The position numbers were made by a program, and so were the translations under genes. A stretch of DNA of 64,000 nt. It comes from Oscillospiraceae bacterium (lineage in GTDB: Bacteria; Bacillota; Clostridia; Oscillospirales; Oscillospiraceae). Where the stretch lies: positions 1 to 64,000 of the forward strand of contig WQXY01000002.1 of the NCBI GenBank assembly GCA_009781515.1. Direction: 5' to 3'. This document shows positions 17,623 through 25,330 of the stretch, piece by piece. Every line of letters starts with the position of its first letter. The first letter of the stretch is position 1. The notes below the pieces were generated by a model. That model was not told where the DNA came from and did not search any database. It saw nothing but the letters and a program-made list of their open reading frames with translations.

Positions 17623-18303
17623 ATGGAACTGTTAAAAATCGAAAACCTCAGTAAAATATACGGCAAAGACGAAAACCAAGTTATAGCACTAAATAGTGTA
17701 TCTCTCACGATTGAAAAGGGCGAGTTTGTTGCAATCATCGGCTCGTCGGGTTCGGGTAAGTCTACGCTGCTGCATATTATCGGCGGAGTTGATATGCCGA
17801 CAAGCGGGCATGTATATCTCGACGGTCAGGACGTGTACGCTCAAAACAGCGATAATTTGGCAATCTTCCGCCGCCGTCAGGTCGGGCTTATATATCAGTT
17901 TTACAACCTCATTCCAACCTTAAACGTGGTCGAAAACATCACGCTGCCTGTGCTAATGGATAAGCGCGAGGTTAATAAGGAGCGGCTTGAGGAGCTACTG
18001 ACACTGCTTGGCTTAACAGAGCGCCGTAACCACCTGCCAAATCAGCTCTCGGGCGGTCAGCAGCAAAGGGTATCTATCGGACGTGCCTTGATGAACGCGC
18101 CGAGCGTTATGCTTGCAGACGAGCCGACGGGTAACTTGGACAGTCAAAACGGTCAGGAAATTATCAGCCTGCTTAAGCAAAGCAACAGCAAGTACGGGCA
18201 AACGCTAATTCTTGTCACCCATGACGAAAATATCGCACTCCAAGCAAACCGCATCATTGGTATTTCCGACGGCAGAGTCGTACGTGATGAGAAAGTCAGA
18301 TAG
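17623..18303 (+). CDS. ABC exporter ATPase (BceA/MacB-like)
   Basis: A 226-residue ATPase of the LolD/MacB/BceA type: Walker A GSSGSGKST, Q-loop LIYQFYNLIPTLNVVENI, signature LSGGQQQR, Walker B VMLADEPTGNLD and switch His in VTHDEN. The Q-loop sequence is diagnostic of ATPases that pair with FtsX-type permeases. It should power removal of, or protection from, a cell-envelope antimicrobial, in partnership with the next gene, ten bases away. Confidence 0.93.
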   Translation: MELLKIENLSKIYGKDENQVIALNSVSLTIEKGEFVAIIGSSGSGKSTLLHIIGGVDMPTSGHVYLDGQDVYAQNSDNLAIFRRRQVGLIYQFYNLIPTLNVVENITLPVLMDKREVNKERLEELLTLLGLTERRNHLPNQLSGGQQQRVSIGRALMNAPSVMLADEPTGNLDSQNGQEIISLLKQSNSKYGQTLILVTHDENIALQANRIIGISDGRVVRDEKVR

Positions 18304-18312
18304 GGTGATGTC

Positions 18313-20877
18313 ATGAATATATTTTCAAAAATCACCTTTCAGAGCTTAATGAAAAACCGCACACGGACGATTGTTACAATCATCGGTGTGATATTATCGG
18401 CAGCGCTTATTGCCGGTGTAACAACCTTCATATCATCTTTACAAGAATATATGCTTAGAGATGCGATAAGAAAATACGGTGAGTGGGAAGCCGGTTTTTC
18501 TCTTACTACAAAAGAGATTTATGAGCGTGTAAAAGATGACCCTGCAGTGAAAGAAGCATTTTTTATAGAGCTTCTCGGCTATGGTCTGCTCGACCCGGAA
18601 AATGAGCACAGCATGCACTATAATCTTTCCGCTTATTCGGAAAGAGCCTTGGAAATTTTGCCTATCACTCTTTTATCGGGCAGGTTGCCGCAAAGCTCCG
18701 ATGAAATTGTTATTCCCTATGGCGTAGGCGGACATTGGAACGAGTACAATGTTGGCGACACTGTAACCTTAGAATATGTAGGTAGTGCCATTTATGATGA
18801 GTTTATTCCCGATAATATAAAAACTTACAACATAGTAGGCTTTTGTGATACTCTTTGGCACACGAATTTTCGTACATTTATTACCGCACATAAACCGAAT
18901 CAAACAACACAAGACAGTTACGGCGAGTCAGGACTTGGCAACTTTATAGTATATGTAAAGCTTAATAATCATCGTGATGCGTATAGCTTTACCCGAAAAA
19001 TTAACGCAGACCATTTTGTATTTCCGTTTCATAACACCGATTATTTGCGTGGAATGGGAGTAACGGAAAATGATAACTTCCAAGCTGTAATTTATTCCCT
19101 TGGTGCAATACTCATTGTCTTGATAATGGTTGGCTCGGTACTTCTTATATATAATGCCTTTGCCATATCTGTAAGTGAACGGACACGTCAGTTTGGGATT
19201 TTATCCTCGGTAGGTGCAACAGGGAGGCAGTTGCGAAAATCCGTATTGTTTGAAGGTTTGTGTGTTGGTGTAATAGGTATACCTATTGGAATTTTAGCCG
19301 GTATCGGTGGTATAGCGGTTACTCTCTCAGTGGTAGGAGAGATGCTGAGCGTGTTAATGAGCGGACAGGGAGAGCCCCTCAGAATTGCAGTTTCGTGGCA
19401 GGCTGTTGTTATTGCAGCAGCAGTCGGCATTGTTACAATATATATATCTGCGTATATCCCGGCAAGCAGGGCGTCAAAAAAATCCGCCATTGACAGTATC
19501 CGTCAAAGTGCCGACATAAAAATAAATCCTAAAAAAATCAAAAGCTCCAAGCTGTTTGAAAAAATTCTTGGTGTGGAAGGTATGCTCTCACGCAAGAATT
19601 TTAAGCGAAACAAAAAGCTTTACCGCAGCACAATCATATCGCTTTTTGTCAGTGTTGTTCTTTTTGTCGCAGCCGGTAGCTTTGCAATGTACTTGAGACA
19701 GACAAGTGAAACTTCGATATCAGTTTCAAATTGTGATATAAGTGTTTTCTTTTATGAACGTGCGGATACTACGGACGATGATATTATAAAAGGTTTTGAA
19801 CTGCTCAAAAATGCTGACGGGGTTTATGCATACGGATATCAGTTTATTTATAACACCCTTTCACCAATAAACACCAGCCTGCTTAGTCAGAGGGTTATAG
19901 AGTATGAAATGTGGCTTGGAGACAAAACACAAACACAGGTTCCCGATGAAGTCGAGTTTTCTATTATACTTATGTTTATGGATGACGCTTCTTATCTTGA
20001 ATATTTAACACAAATGAATTTATCCGAAAGCATATATTATAACAATGAAGCAAAAAGCTACCCTGTATACGCGAGGGTAATCAGGCATAACTTTGAAACA
20101 GGCAGAATTGAAAATTATAATATGTTTATCACAAATTCATTTAATATGACACTTTACGATTATTTAAATGAGGACAATACACTTGCTTTAAATCCCGGTA
20201 TAGATATCGCTGTTACTATAGCTGACAGGCTACCGGATAACATAGGATATAATCAATTCAGTCAGCCGTTGATGATTTTACCGTACTCACATTTAATGCT
20301 GTTTGATTTTCCTGAAAGTTTCTATATGACGGAGTGTATGACATTTTTATCAAATGATCCGAATGCATCGGCAGCTCATATTGAAAGTTTGCTTATGGAG
20401 TCCGAATTGCCTAATAATTTCCGTGTTACAAACTATTTTGCACAGGAAGAAGCAAACCGTAGGATTATATATGTCGTAAACATTTTTACTTACGGATTTA
20501 TCATCTTAATGTCGCTCATTACAGTTGCCAATGTGTTTAATACGGTCACTACTAATGTCAGTATAAGACGCAGGGAGTTTGCCATGCTCAAATCAATGGG
20601 TATGACCGATAGCGGGCTTAATAAAATGGTGACTTATGAATGTTTCTTTTATGGCATCAAAGCACTGCTGTTTAGCTTGCCCGTTTCGGTTCTTGTTGCA
20701 TGGCTTATTTACACAGGAGTTATGCAGGGTGTGGACGTAGACTTTATGCTCCCGTGGGATAGTATTCTAATTGCAACAGCAGGTGTGTTTATGATTGTTC
20801 TCGTAACAATGATGTATGCAGTCGGCAGGGTCAAAAAAGAGAACATCATCGATACCCTGCGGAGCGAAATAGCGTAA
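18313..20877 (+). CDS. FtsX-like ABC permease with two large external domains
   Basis: An 854-residue permease with eight predicted helices: one near residues 18-42, three at about 258-390, one near 440-462 and three at the C-terminus. Two large hydrophilic domains of about 210 and 260 residues lie outside the membrane after helices 1 and 5. FtsX-domain signatures occur twice (SERTRQFGILSSVGATGRQL and RRREFAMLKSMGMTDSGL). This duplicated 4+4 topology differs from the ten-helix BceB type, although the gene order regulator-kinase-ATPase-permease is that of Bce modules. AGGGTGATGTC precedes the ATG. Confidence 0.88.
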   Translation: MNIFSKITFQSLMKNRTRTIVTIIGVILSAALIAGVTTFISSLQEYMLRDAIRKYGEWEAGFSLTTKEIYERVKDDPAVKEAFFIELLGYGLLDPENEHSMHYNLSAYSERALEILPITLLSGRLPQSSDEIVIPYGVGGHWNEYNVGDTVTLEYVGSAIYDEFIPDNIKTYNIVGFCDTLWHTNFRTFITAHKPNQTTQDSYGESGLGNFIVYVKLNNHRDAYSFTRKINADHFVFPFHNTDYLRGMGVTENDNFQAVIYSLGAILIVLIMVGSVLLIYNAFAISVSERTRQFGILSSVGATGRQLRKSVLFEGLCVGVIGIPIGILAGIGGIAVTLSVVGEMLSVLMSGQGEPLRIAVSWQAVVIAAAVGIVTIYISAYIPASRASKKSAIDSIRQSADIKINPKKIKSSKLFEKILGVEGMLSRKNFKRNKKLYRSTIISLFVSVVLFVAAGSFAMYLRQTSETSISVSNCDISVFFYERADTTDDDIIKGFELLKNADGVYAYGYQFIYNTLSPINTSLLSQRVIEYEMWLGDKTQTQVPDEVEFSIILMFMDDASYLEYLTQMNLSESIYYNNEAKSYPVYARVIRHNFETGRIENYNMFITNSFNMTLYDYLNEDNTLALNPGIDIAVTIADRLPDNIGYNQFSQPLMILPYSHLMLFDFPESFYMTECMTFLSNDPNASAAHIESLLMESELPNNFRVTNYFAQEEANRRIIYVVNIFTYGFIILMSLITVANVFNTVTTNVSIRRREFAMLKSMGMTDSGLNKMVTYECFFYGIKALLFSLPVSVLVAWLIYTGVMQGVDVDFMLPWDSILIATAGVFMIVLVTMMYAVGRVKKENIIDTLRSEIA

Positions 20878-20902
20878 AAAAAAGAGGCGAAAGCCTCTTT
20901 TT
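20876..20902 (+). terminator. Bidirectional terminator between convergent genes
   Basis: AAAGAGGC (20881-20888), loop GAAA, GCCTCTTT (20893-20900), with A and T runs outside, so it serves both the exporter permease (plus) and the amidohydrolase (minus). Confidence 0.85.
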
Positions 20903-21744
20903 TATAACCTATATACCCTAATGGCATTTTCAAAAAATACCTTTGCATGTGCTTCGGGCGGAATAATTTCTTTACAAAAATCAATGTATGAATTCATCGG
21001 GACTAATGGCCAATCCGAGCCGTAGAGTATTTTGTCATAATTATCGAGGAAAATGAGTGCTTCCTTATAACGGTTTATCAGCAGGGGAGTGGCGGACATA
21101 CGGGCGATAAGCAGCGTATCTCCGACAAGCAGACCCGATATATCAACATATACATTCGGGTTTTTTGCGGCTACCTCAACGGCATCAAAAATCCATGGTG
21201 CACCCATATGACAAGCGACAATCCGCATTTTCGGAAAAGTGACGGCAAGCTCGTCAACACAAAGCGGGTGAGAGTATTTGAGAAGCCCTCTTTCGGAAAA
21301 TGTCTCGCCCGTGTGAATAACAATAGTTTTATCGTATGTTTCCGCAAGCTTATACACCGGGGTATATAGCGGGTCATTAATATCCACATGGTAATAACCC
21401 GCATAGATTTTCATTCCGACAACACGTGGGTTGTTTTTGAGCATATCTTCTGTTTCGTCGAGACTTTTTTTCGTAAGCGTATGAGGATTTATCCCGAGGC
21501 AAAGATACATTCCCTCGGGCATATTTTCCTCCAAGTCTGCTATCATGGGTGTTTTGGCGTTTTTGTCGGGAAACCTCCCGTGCACTTTTTCAACAAGCCC
21601 CATACAAATTGATTTGATGACCTCCAGAGATGAGGTTTCTTTTTTATATCCTTGCTGTGAATAGTCAACATATGAGGTACGCCATGCACACTGTTCAAAT
21701 GAAGTTATCTTCGAATAATGCACATGTGAGTCAATTATTTTCAA
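20902..21744 (-). CDS. Metal-dependent amidohydrolase, amidohydrolase_2 family
   Basis: A 280-residue TIM-barrel hydrolase. Metal-binding motifs appear in order: IIDSHVH at the N-terminus, KIYAGYYHVD in the middle, VIHTGE, IVACHMG and the catalytic Asp in LYGSDWPLVP. The family hydrolyses or decarboxylates cyclic and carboxylated substrates; the substrate here is unknown. TTG 21744 is favoured by GCGAGGA nine bases upstream and places the start right before the first metal motif. ATG 21768 is the alternative and overlaps the stop region of the upstream gene. Either way the gene is coupled to the large GNAT fusion gene, so the two products probably act on related compounds. Confidence 0.82.
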   Translation of the reverse strand: MKIIDSHVHYSKITSFEQCAWRTSYVDYSQQGYKKETSSLEVIKSICMGLVEKVHGRFPDKNAKTPMIADLEENMPEGMYLCLGINPHTLTKKSLDETEDMLKNNPRVVGMKIYAGYYHVDINDPLYTPVYKLAETYDKTIVIHTGETFSERGLLKYSHPLCVDELAVTFPKMRIVACHMGAPWIFDAVEVAAKNPNVYVDISGLLVGDTLLIARMSATPLLINRYKEALIFLDNYDKILYGSDWPLVPMNSYIDFCKEIIPPEAHAKVFFENAIRVYRL

Positions 21745-21760
21745 TGCTTTAATCCTCGCT

Positions 21761-24700
21761 TTAATCATTTGGGAACATAACCCGCCGCAGGTCATCCAAG
21801 CTCTCGAGAGTTAAGTCCTTTTCAGATAATATACAGAAAATCGGAACAGATGTAAAGCTGCCGCCGTCGGGCACACCGCTTCTGCTTTTGCTTTCGCAAA
21901 GAGCGATACCAAAATCATAGTCAAAAAACTGCTCGCCGTTGTCATAATAGGCATTACCGTATACATAGAGCTTTTCGGGGCGTGGTGCGTCAAAGTCGCT
22001 TTGGATTTTAACGAGGCGGTCATACCAGAGCATTTCCTCAACTCCGCCAAGGCGCACTTTATACTTGGTGTTATCAATTACCATTTCGGCACGCAGGTTT
22101 TTCAAGTTTTCCTCACCACTAAGGAACATTAATGTGTTTAGCTCTGTATCCAAGTAGCGTCCCGTATTGTTGGTAAGACTTGTAAAGTGGCACAAAACAG
22201 GAACACCGGGCAAGGTTAGAAAATACTGCGTATATGATATGCCCTTAAACTTGTCAAATTGCTCAACAGTTACGGTGGTTTTGATGCCTGTCCATAAATT
22301 CCCGAGAGTGTCGGTTTTTGTGGCAAAAGCCGCTGTTATCTTTTCGCGGAGCACAAGACTGTCGCCCATTGAAGTAAGGTGAGCTTTCAGCCCGCCGACA
22401 AAGGGGTTCCACCATGAGCATGGCTCGGTCGACGGATAGTTTGAGAAGAACCACTCATTCTCGCCGTATTTAAGTGAAAATACCGCGTCTGAAAACTTTG
22501 CATCGGCGCTGTAGCTGAGCTTACCGCTTGTAACAGTCAACACGCCGTCTTTATCTTCGGTTTTTAGAGCAGTTTCATCGGGTGCTAACAAAACACGCCC
22601 AACGTCCTTTTCAAAGCCCGATAAACATATGGAAAAGTTGGCTAACCCGATACCTGTATTATCAGATGTTACAGGTACAGTAAAGGCATTTTCGAGTATA
22701 AGCTTATCATCGGGGTTTGTCTGCGTATCCTCGTGGAAAAAACCGTCGGGCGAGGATATACGGACTGTGCCGGGGCGGGTATTTTGTCTGTTATTACGGA
22801 CTGTAAGCGTGAGTGCGCCGGAGTACACTACAGGGTTAGAGCCGTTTGCGATGAACTCAAGGTGATTGTGCGGGAGAGGCATTTTATCCGCATGAGTTCC
22901 GCGCACATAGTTTCTAAAATCCTTAAAATTCTTGAAAACATCACACATATATACAATAGGCTCGCTTTCAAAAACCTGCTGCGGTTTTAACACGCCCGTC
23001 GGAATTTCAAAGACCAACAGGTCGCCCCACCTTGCGTCCGGCTTGTAATCTTCGTGCCAGTATATACCTTGCGGAGCGTACTCGCTGATGTCGAAAATCC
23101 AGTTTTCGTCGATTTTTGTTTTGTCCAAGGTGTCAAAACCGAAGTTCATTTTATCAGAAACCTCGTGCAGAGCTCCGTCGTAATGATAGACTATTTTTCT
23201 GCCGACAAATGACCAAAATTCTGTTTTTACGGAAAGGTCAAGATTTGCAGTGCCTTTATTTGTGACGCGGACAGCGCGCTTTAGTGTCCCTGCGTTGTCA
23301 AAGATATAAATCTCAGTGAGCACAGCACCGGGGAACTTTCCGGAAATAAAGTCGGTTTCAAATCTGATAAATGAACCGTCTTCGGTAACTCTGATATCGG
23401 CGGGTTTCATGATGTTAAACTCTTCATCATAGGGTTTTCCGAGTTGAGATGTGAAAAACGTTGCTTGTCCTGACGCGACAAGACGGTCAAAAACAACTAT
23501 ATTGCTTTTTTTGTTAAGGTTGAGCTTCCACAATCCGTTCACCGCGCCGTAGTTTTCATCGGTTTCAAACCCGAATTTTCCGCTTATACCTTGACTGACA
23601 ATATGCAGTGGGCGTGTGTCGGTTACAGTTTCCCCATTATCCATGCGGATAGTATAGGTTACGGGAATACCTGTGTAGCCGCAATCTGTATTGAGAGCGG
23701 TTGTCTTAACGGAAATATCTTTTCCGCCCGAGAGCTTAACTTCATACTCACTTTGTGAAAACTGCAGCAGCGGGTTTTGGGGCAGTGTAAAAGTAACGGT
23801 GGCATCGGAAGATAGTCCGTTTGCGATGTTAAGATAGATATCTTCGCTGACGCCCGTTTTTGCAGCCTGCGGCTTTCTGCCGAGGCTAACTGTGACGGGG
23901 AATTTCGGCTCAATACCCAAACCAAGCTCGGCATGTTTGCCGTTTACAACTACTTGGGCGAGAACACATGGGTGCATCTTCATGTCGTCTTGTGCCTGCG
24001 TTATTGTGTTTACGAAAAATGAACCCGTAAAGACTTCTTCTTCCGAAACATCACTGCTCCATGTGCCGTTAAAGTCAATGACATCATCACTTTTTGCGAT
24101 GGCAGAAACACTAAGCTTGTTTCCTGTTTTGTTTTTGATATGAAGCTGACAGGGGTAGCGGAGACCATACGCAAGCTCGTGATTTTCCGCAGTAAGTTCA
24201 ATTTTGTAATCATCGGTTTCGATTAGATTTATCCGCCGTCCCGTTTTCTCAAAGCCGACCCGCAGAGAAGCTCCGTCTTTTTCCCACCGGTATTCATACA
24301 GCTCAAATTTGTTGACTTTTTTGCCGTCGGGGTCAAAGTCAATTTCCCTTGTTGAGTTTTTGTTCCAGTCAGCGGTTTCAAAGAAGTCTTTCAAAAGCTC
24401 TGTCGAGAGCACAGTTGGAATGTAGTTGCTCAGGTGCGTAGTATCCGTGCGGTCTTCCAAAAAGAACCCGCATTTTTTATAGAGCGGCACAGCCTTAGTA
24501 TTTCCGGGCCATGTGTGGATATCGACTCTCGGCATACCTCTCGCTATTGTTTCGTACACACACATCATAACGAGCTCTTTACCGATTTTTTTGCCGTAAT
24601 AATCGGGGCGGACATTAAGCAGGTGAACATATGCCGTGTTCTCATCCTTATAGTATCTGTCAAAGCTGCAATAACCGATAGCCTCGCCGTCTTTCATTGC

Positions 24701-24889
24701 AACGTAGACATTAAAGAATGCTCCGCTTGCCCGTTTGTTTATCATGCGCTCGGCAGTGTACACGCCGTTGTCAAATGTGCCGCCCCAACCCTCGCCGCTT
24801 TTGTTCCACATGTCGGCAACAGCCTGAGCGAGAGAGTCTTCATATTCAACGATTTCTATTCCGTCCGGGAGTGTTTTGTAAATTTTCAT
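21761..24889 (-). CDS. Large GNAT acetyltransferase fusion protein
   Basis: A 1042-residue protein without signal peptide. Residues 1-165 are a GNAT acetyltransferase domain: the acetyl-CoA loop lies near VRPDYYGKKIGKELV (93-107) and motif B near AVPLYKKCGF (133-142). The remaining 870 residues are rich in alternating beta pattern and aromatic residues (for example WHEDYKPDARWGDLLVFE and FFSNYPSTEPCSWWNPF), with segments that read like immunoglobulin-like strands (NPLLQFSQSEYEVKLSGGKD) followed by a mutarotase-like or beta-sandwich region. I do not recognise this C-terminal part as a named family. The GNAT part would transfer an acetyl group, and the rest may bind a large substrate such as a glycan. 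It heads a two-gene unit with the amidohydrolase. Its ribosome binding site is weak. Confidence 0.75.
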   Translation of the reverse strand: MKIYKTLPDGIEIVEYEDSLAQAVADMWNKSGEGWGGTFDNGVYTAERMINKRASGAFFNVYVAMKDGEAIGYCSFDRYYKDENTAYVHLLNVRPDYYGKKIGKELVMMCVYETIARGMPRVDIHTWPGNTKAVPLYKKCGFFLEDRTDTTHLSNYIPTVLSTELLKDFFETADWNKNSTREIDFDPDGKKVNKFELYEYRWEKDGASLRVGFEKTGRRINLIETDDYKIELTAENHELAYGLRYPCQLHIKNKTGNKLSVSAIAKSDDVIDFNGTWSSDVSEEEVFTGSFFVNTITQAQDDMKMHPCVLAQVVVNGKHAELGLGIEPKFPVTVSLGRKPQAAKTGVSEDIYLNIANGLSSDATVTFTLPQNPLLQFSQSEYEVKLSGGKDISVKTTALNTDCGYTGIPVTYTIRMDNGETVTDTRPLHIVSQGISGKFGFETDENYGAVNGLWKLNLNKKSNIVVFDRLVASGQATFFTSQLGKPYDEEFNIMKPADIRVTEDGSFIRFETDFISGKFPGAVLTEIYIFDNAGTLKRAVRVTNKGTANLDLSVKTEFWSFVGRKIVYHYDGALHEVSDKMNFGFDTLDKTKIDENWIFDISEYAPQGIYWHEDYKPDARWGDLLVFEIPTGVLKPQQVFESEPIVYMCDVFKNFKDFRNYVRGTHADKMPLPHNHLEFIANGSNPVVYSGALTLTVRNNRQNTRPGTVRISSPDGFFHEDTQTNPDDKLILENAFTVPVTSDNTGIGLANFSICLSGFEKDVGRVLLAPDETALKTEDKDGVLTVTSGKLSYSADAKFSDAVFSLKYGENEWFFSNYPSTEPCSWWNPFVGGLKAHLTSMGDSLVLREKITAAFATKTDTLGNLWTGIKTTVTVEQFDKFKGISYTQYFLTLPGVPVLCHFTSLTNNTGRYLDTELNTLMFLSGEENLKNLRAEMVIDNTKYKVRLGGVEEMLWYDRLVKIQSDFDAPRPEKLYVYGNAYYDNGEQFFDYDFGIALCESKSRSGVPDGGSFTSVPIFCILSEKDLTLESLDDLRRVMFPND

Positions 24890-24930
24890 TTTTTTATCTC
24901 ATTTCTGTTTCAGTTGGTTATATTTTTTGT

Positions 24931-24978
24931 GTGATACAACAAAAAATCGAAGGCTTTTTGTGTATCACATGCCTTCGA
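24931..24978 (-). promoter_or_regulatory. Candidate terminator/antiterminator switch before GNAT fusion gene
   Basis: On the minus strand TCGAAGGC (complement of 24971-24978) pairs with GCCTTCGA (24947-24954) and is followed by six T, forming a terminator. The loop contains GTGATACA (24961-24968), which instead pairs with TGTATCAC (24931-24938), extended by CAAAAA/TTTTTG with one bulged base. The two structures cannot coexist. The second has no T run and would act as the antiterminator. Confidence 0.5.
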
Positions 24979-25009
24979 CCGTTATATGTTTACAGTATAT
25001 TTTGTTACT

Positions 25010-25123
25010 TTACTCTAAACGCAACAGCAAAAGCCCGGCACAAGACACACGTGCAGAAAAACTGCGTGAACCGCTATCATTTTTACCGCTTTTTACTATG
25101 ATATCAAACTTGATGTATGCCAT
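25010..25123 (-). CDS. 37-residue leader or small protein
   Basis: A 37-codon frame starting at ATG 25123, nine bases after AAAGGAG, ending at TAA 25010. The product begins MAYIKFDIIV and ends in GLLLLRLE, with five leucine codons of four kinds among the last seven. It precedes the terminator/antiterminator pair of the GNAT fusion gene by 31 bases. It may be a leader peptide that controls that gene, or an independent small protein. No motif is recognisable. Confidence 0.45.
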   Translation of the reverse strand: MAYIKFDIIVKSGKNDSGSRSFSARVSCAGLLLLRLE

Positions 25124-25201
25124 GACTTTTACTCCTTTCTTTATATTTTGAGGCTATACTATCTTATATATATACCGATGTCAAGGGGAATATTGCTAAA
25201 G

Positions 25202-25248
25202 ACAAATCACCCGCCCCCTTCGGGGCCACCCTCTTTACTAAAGAGGGC
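25202..25248 (+). repeat. Dispersed palindromic repeat, copy 1
   Basis: Contains an 11-base arm (ACAAATCACCC, 25202-25212) and a 24-base arm (25225-25248, including CCCTCTTTACTAAAGAGGG) that recur inverted at 33124-33191. The middle differs between copies. The remainder of the 24890-25330 gap holds the leader frame and hairpins described separately and the region before the GH5 gene. Confidence 0.7.
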
Positions 25249-25330
25249 TAAGAGGAATATGTGAATTTTTTGTGGAAATTTGTTGTCACTTATATTATTA
25301 TATATGTAAGCAGAAAGGATGGATTATTAA

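Noticed and set aside
24931-25123. Reading the leucine-rich leader as a leu-operon attenuator
   Set aside because: No leucine biosynthesis gene follows, and the leader stop is about 31 bases from the hairpins, too far for simple stalling control.
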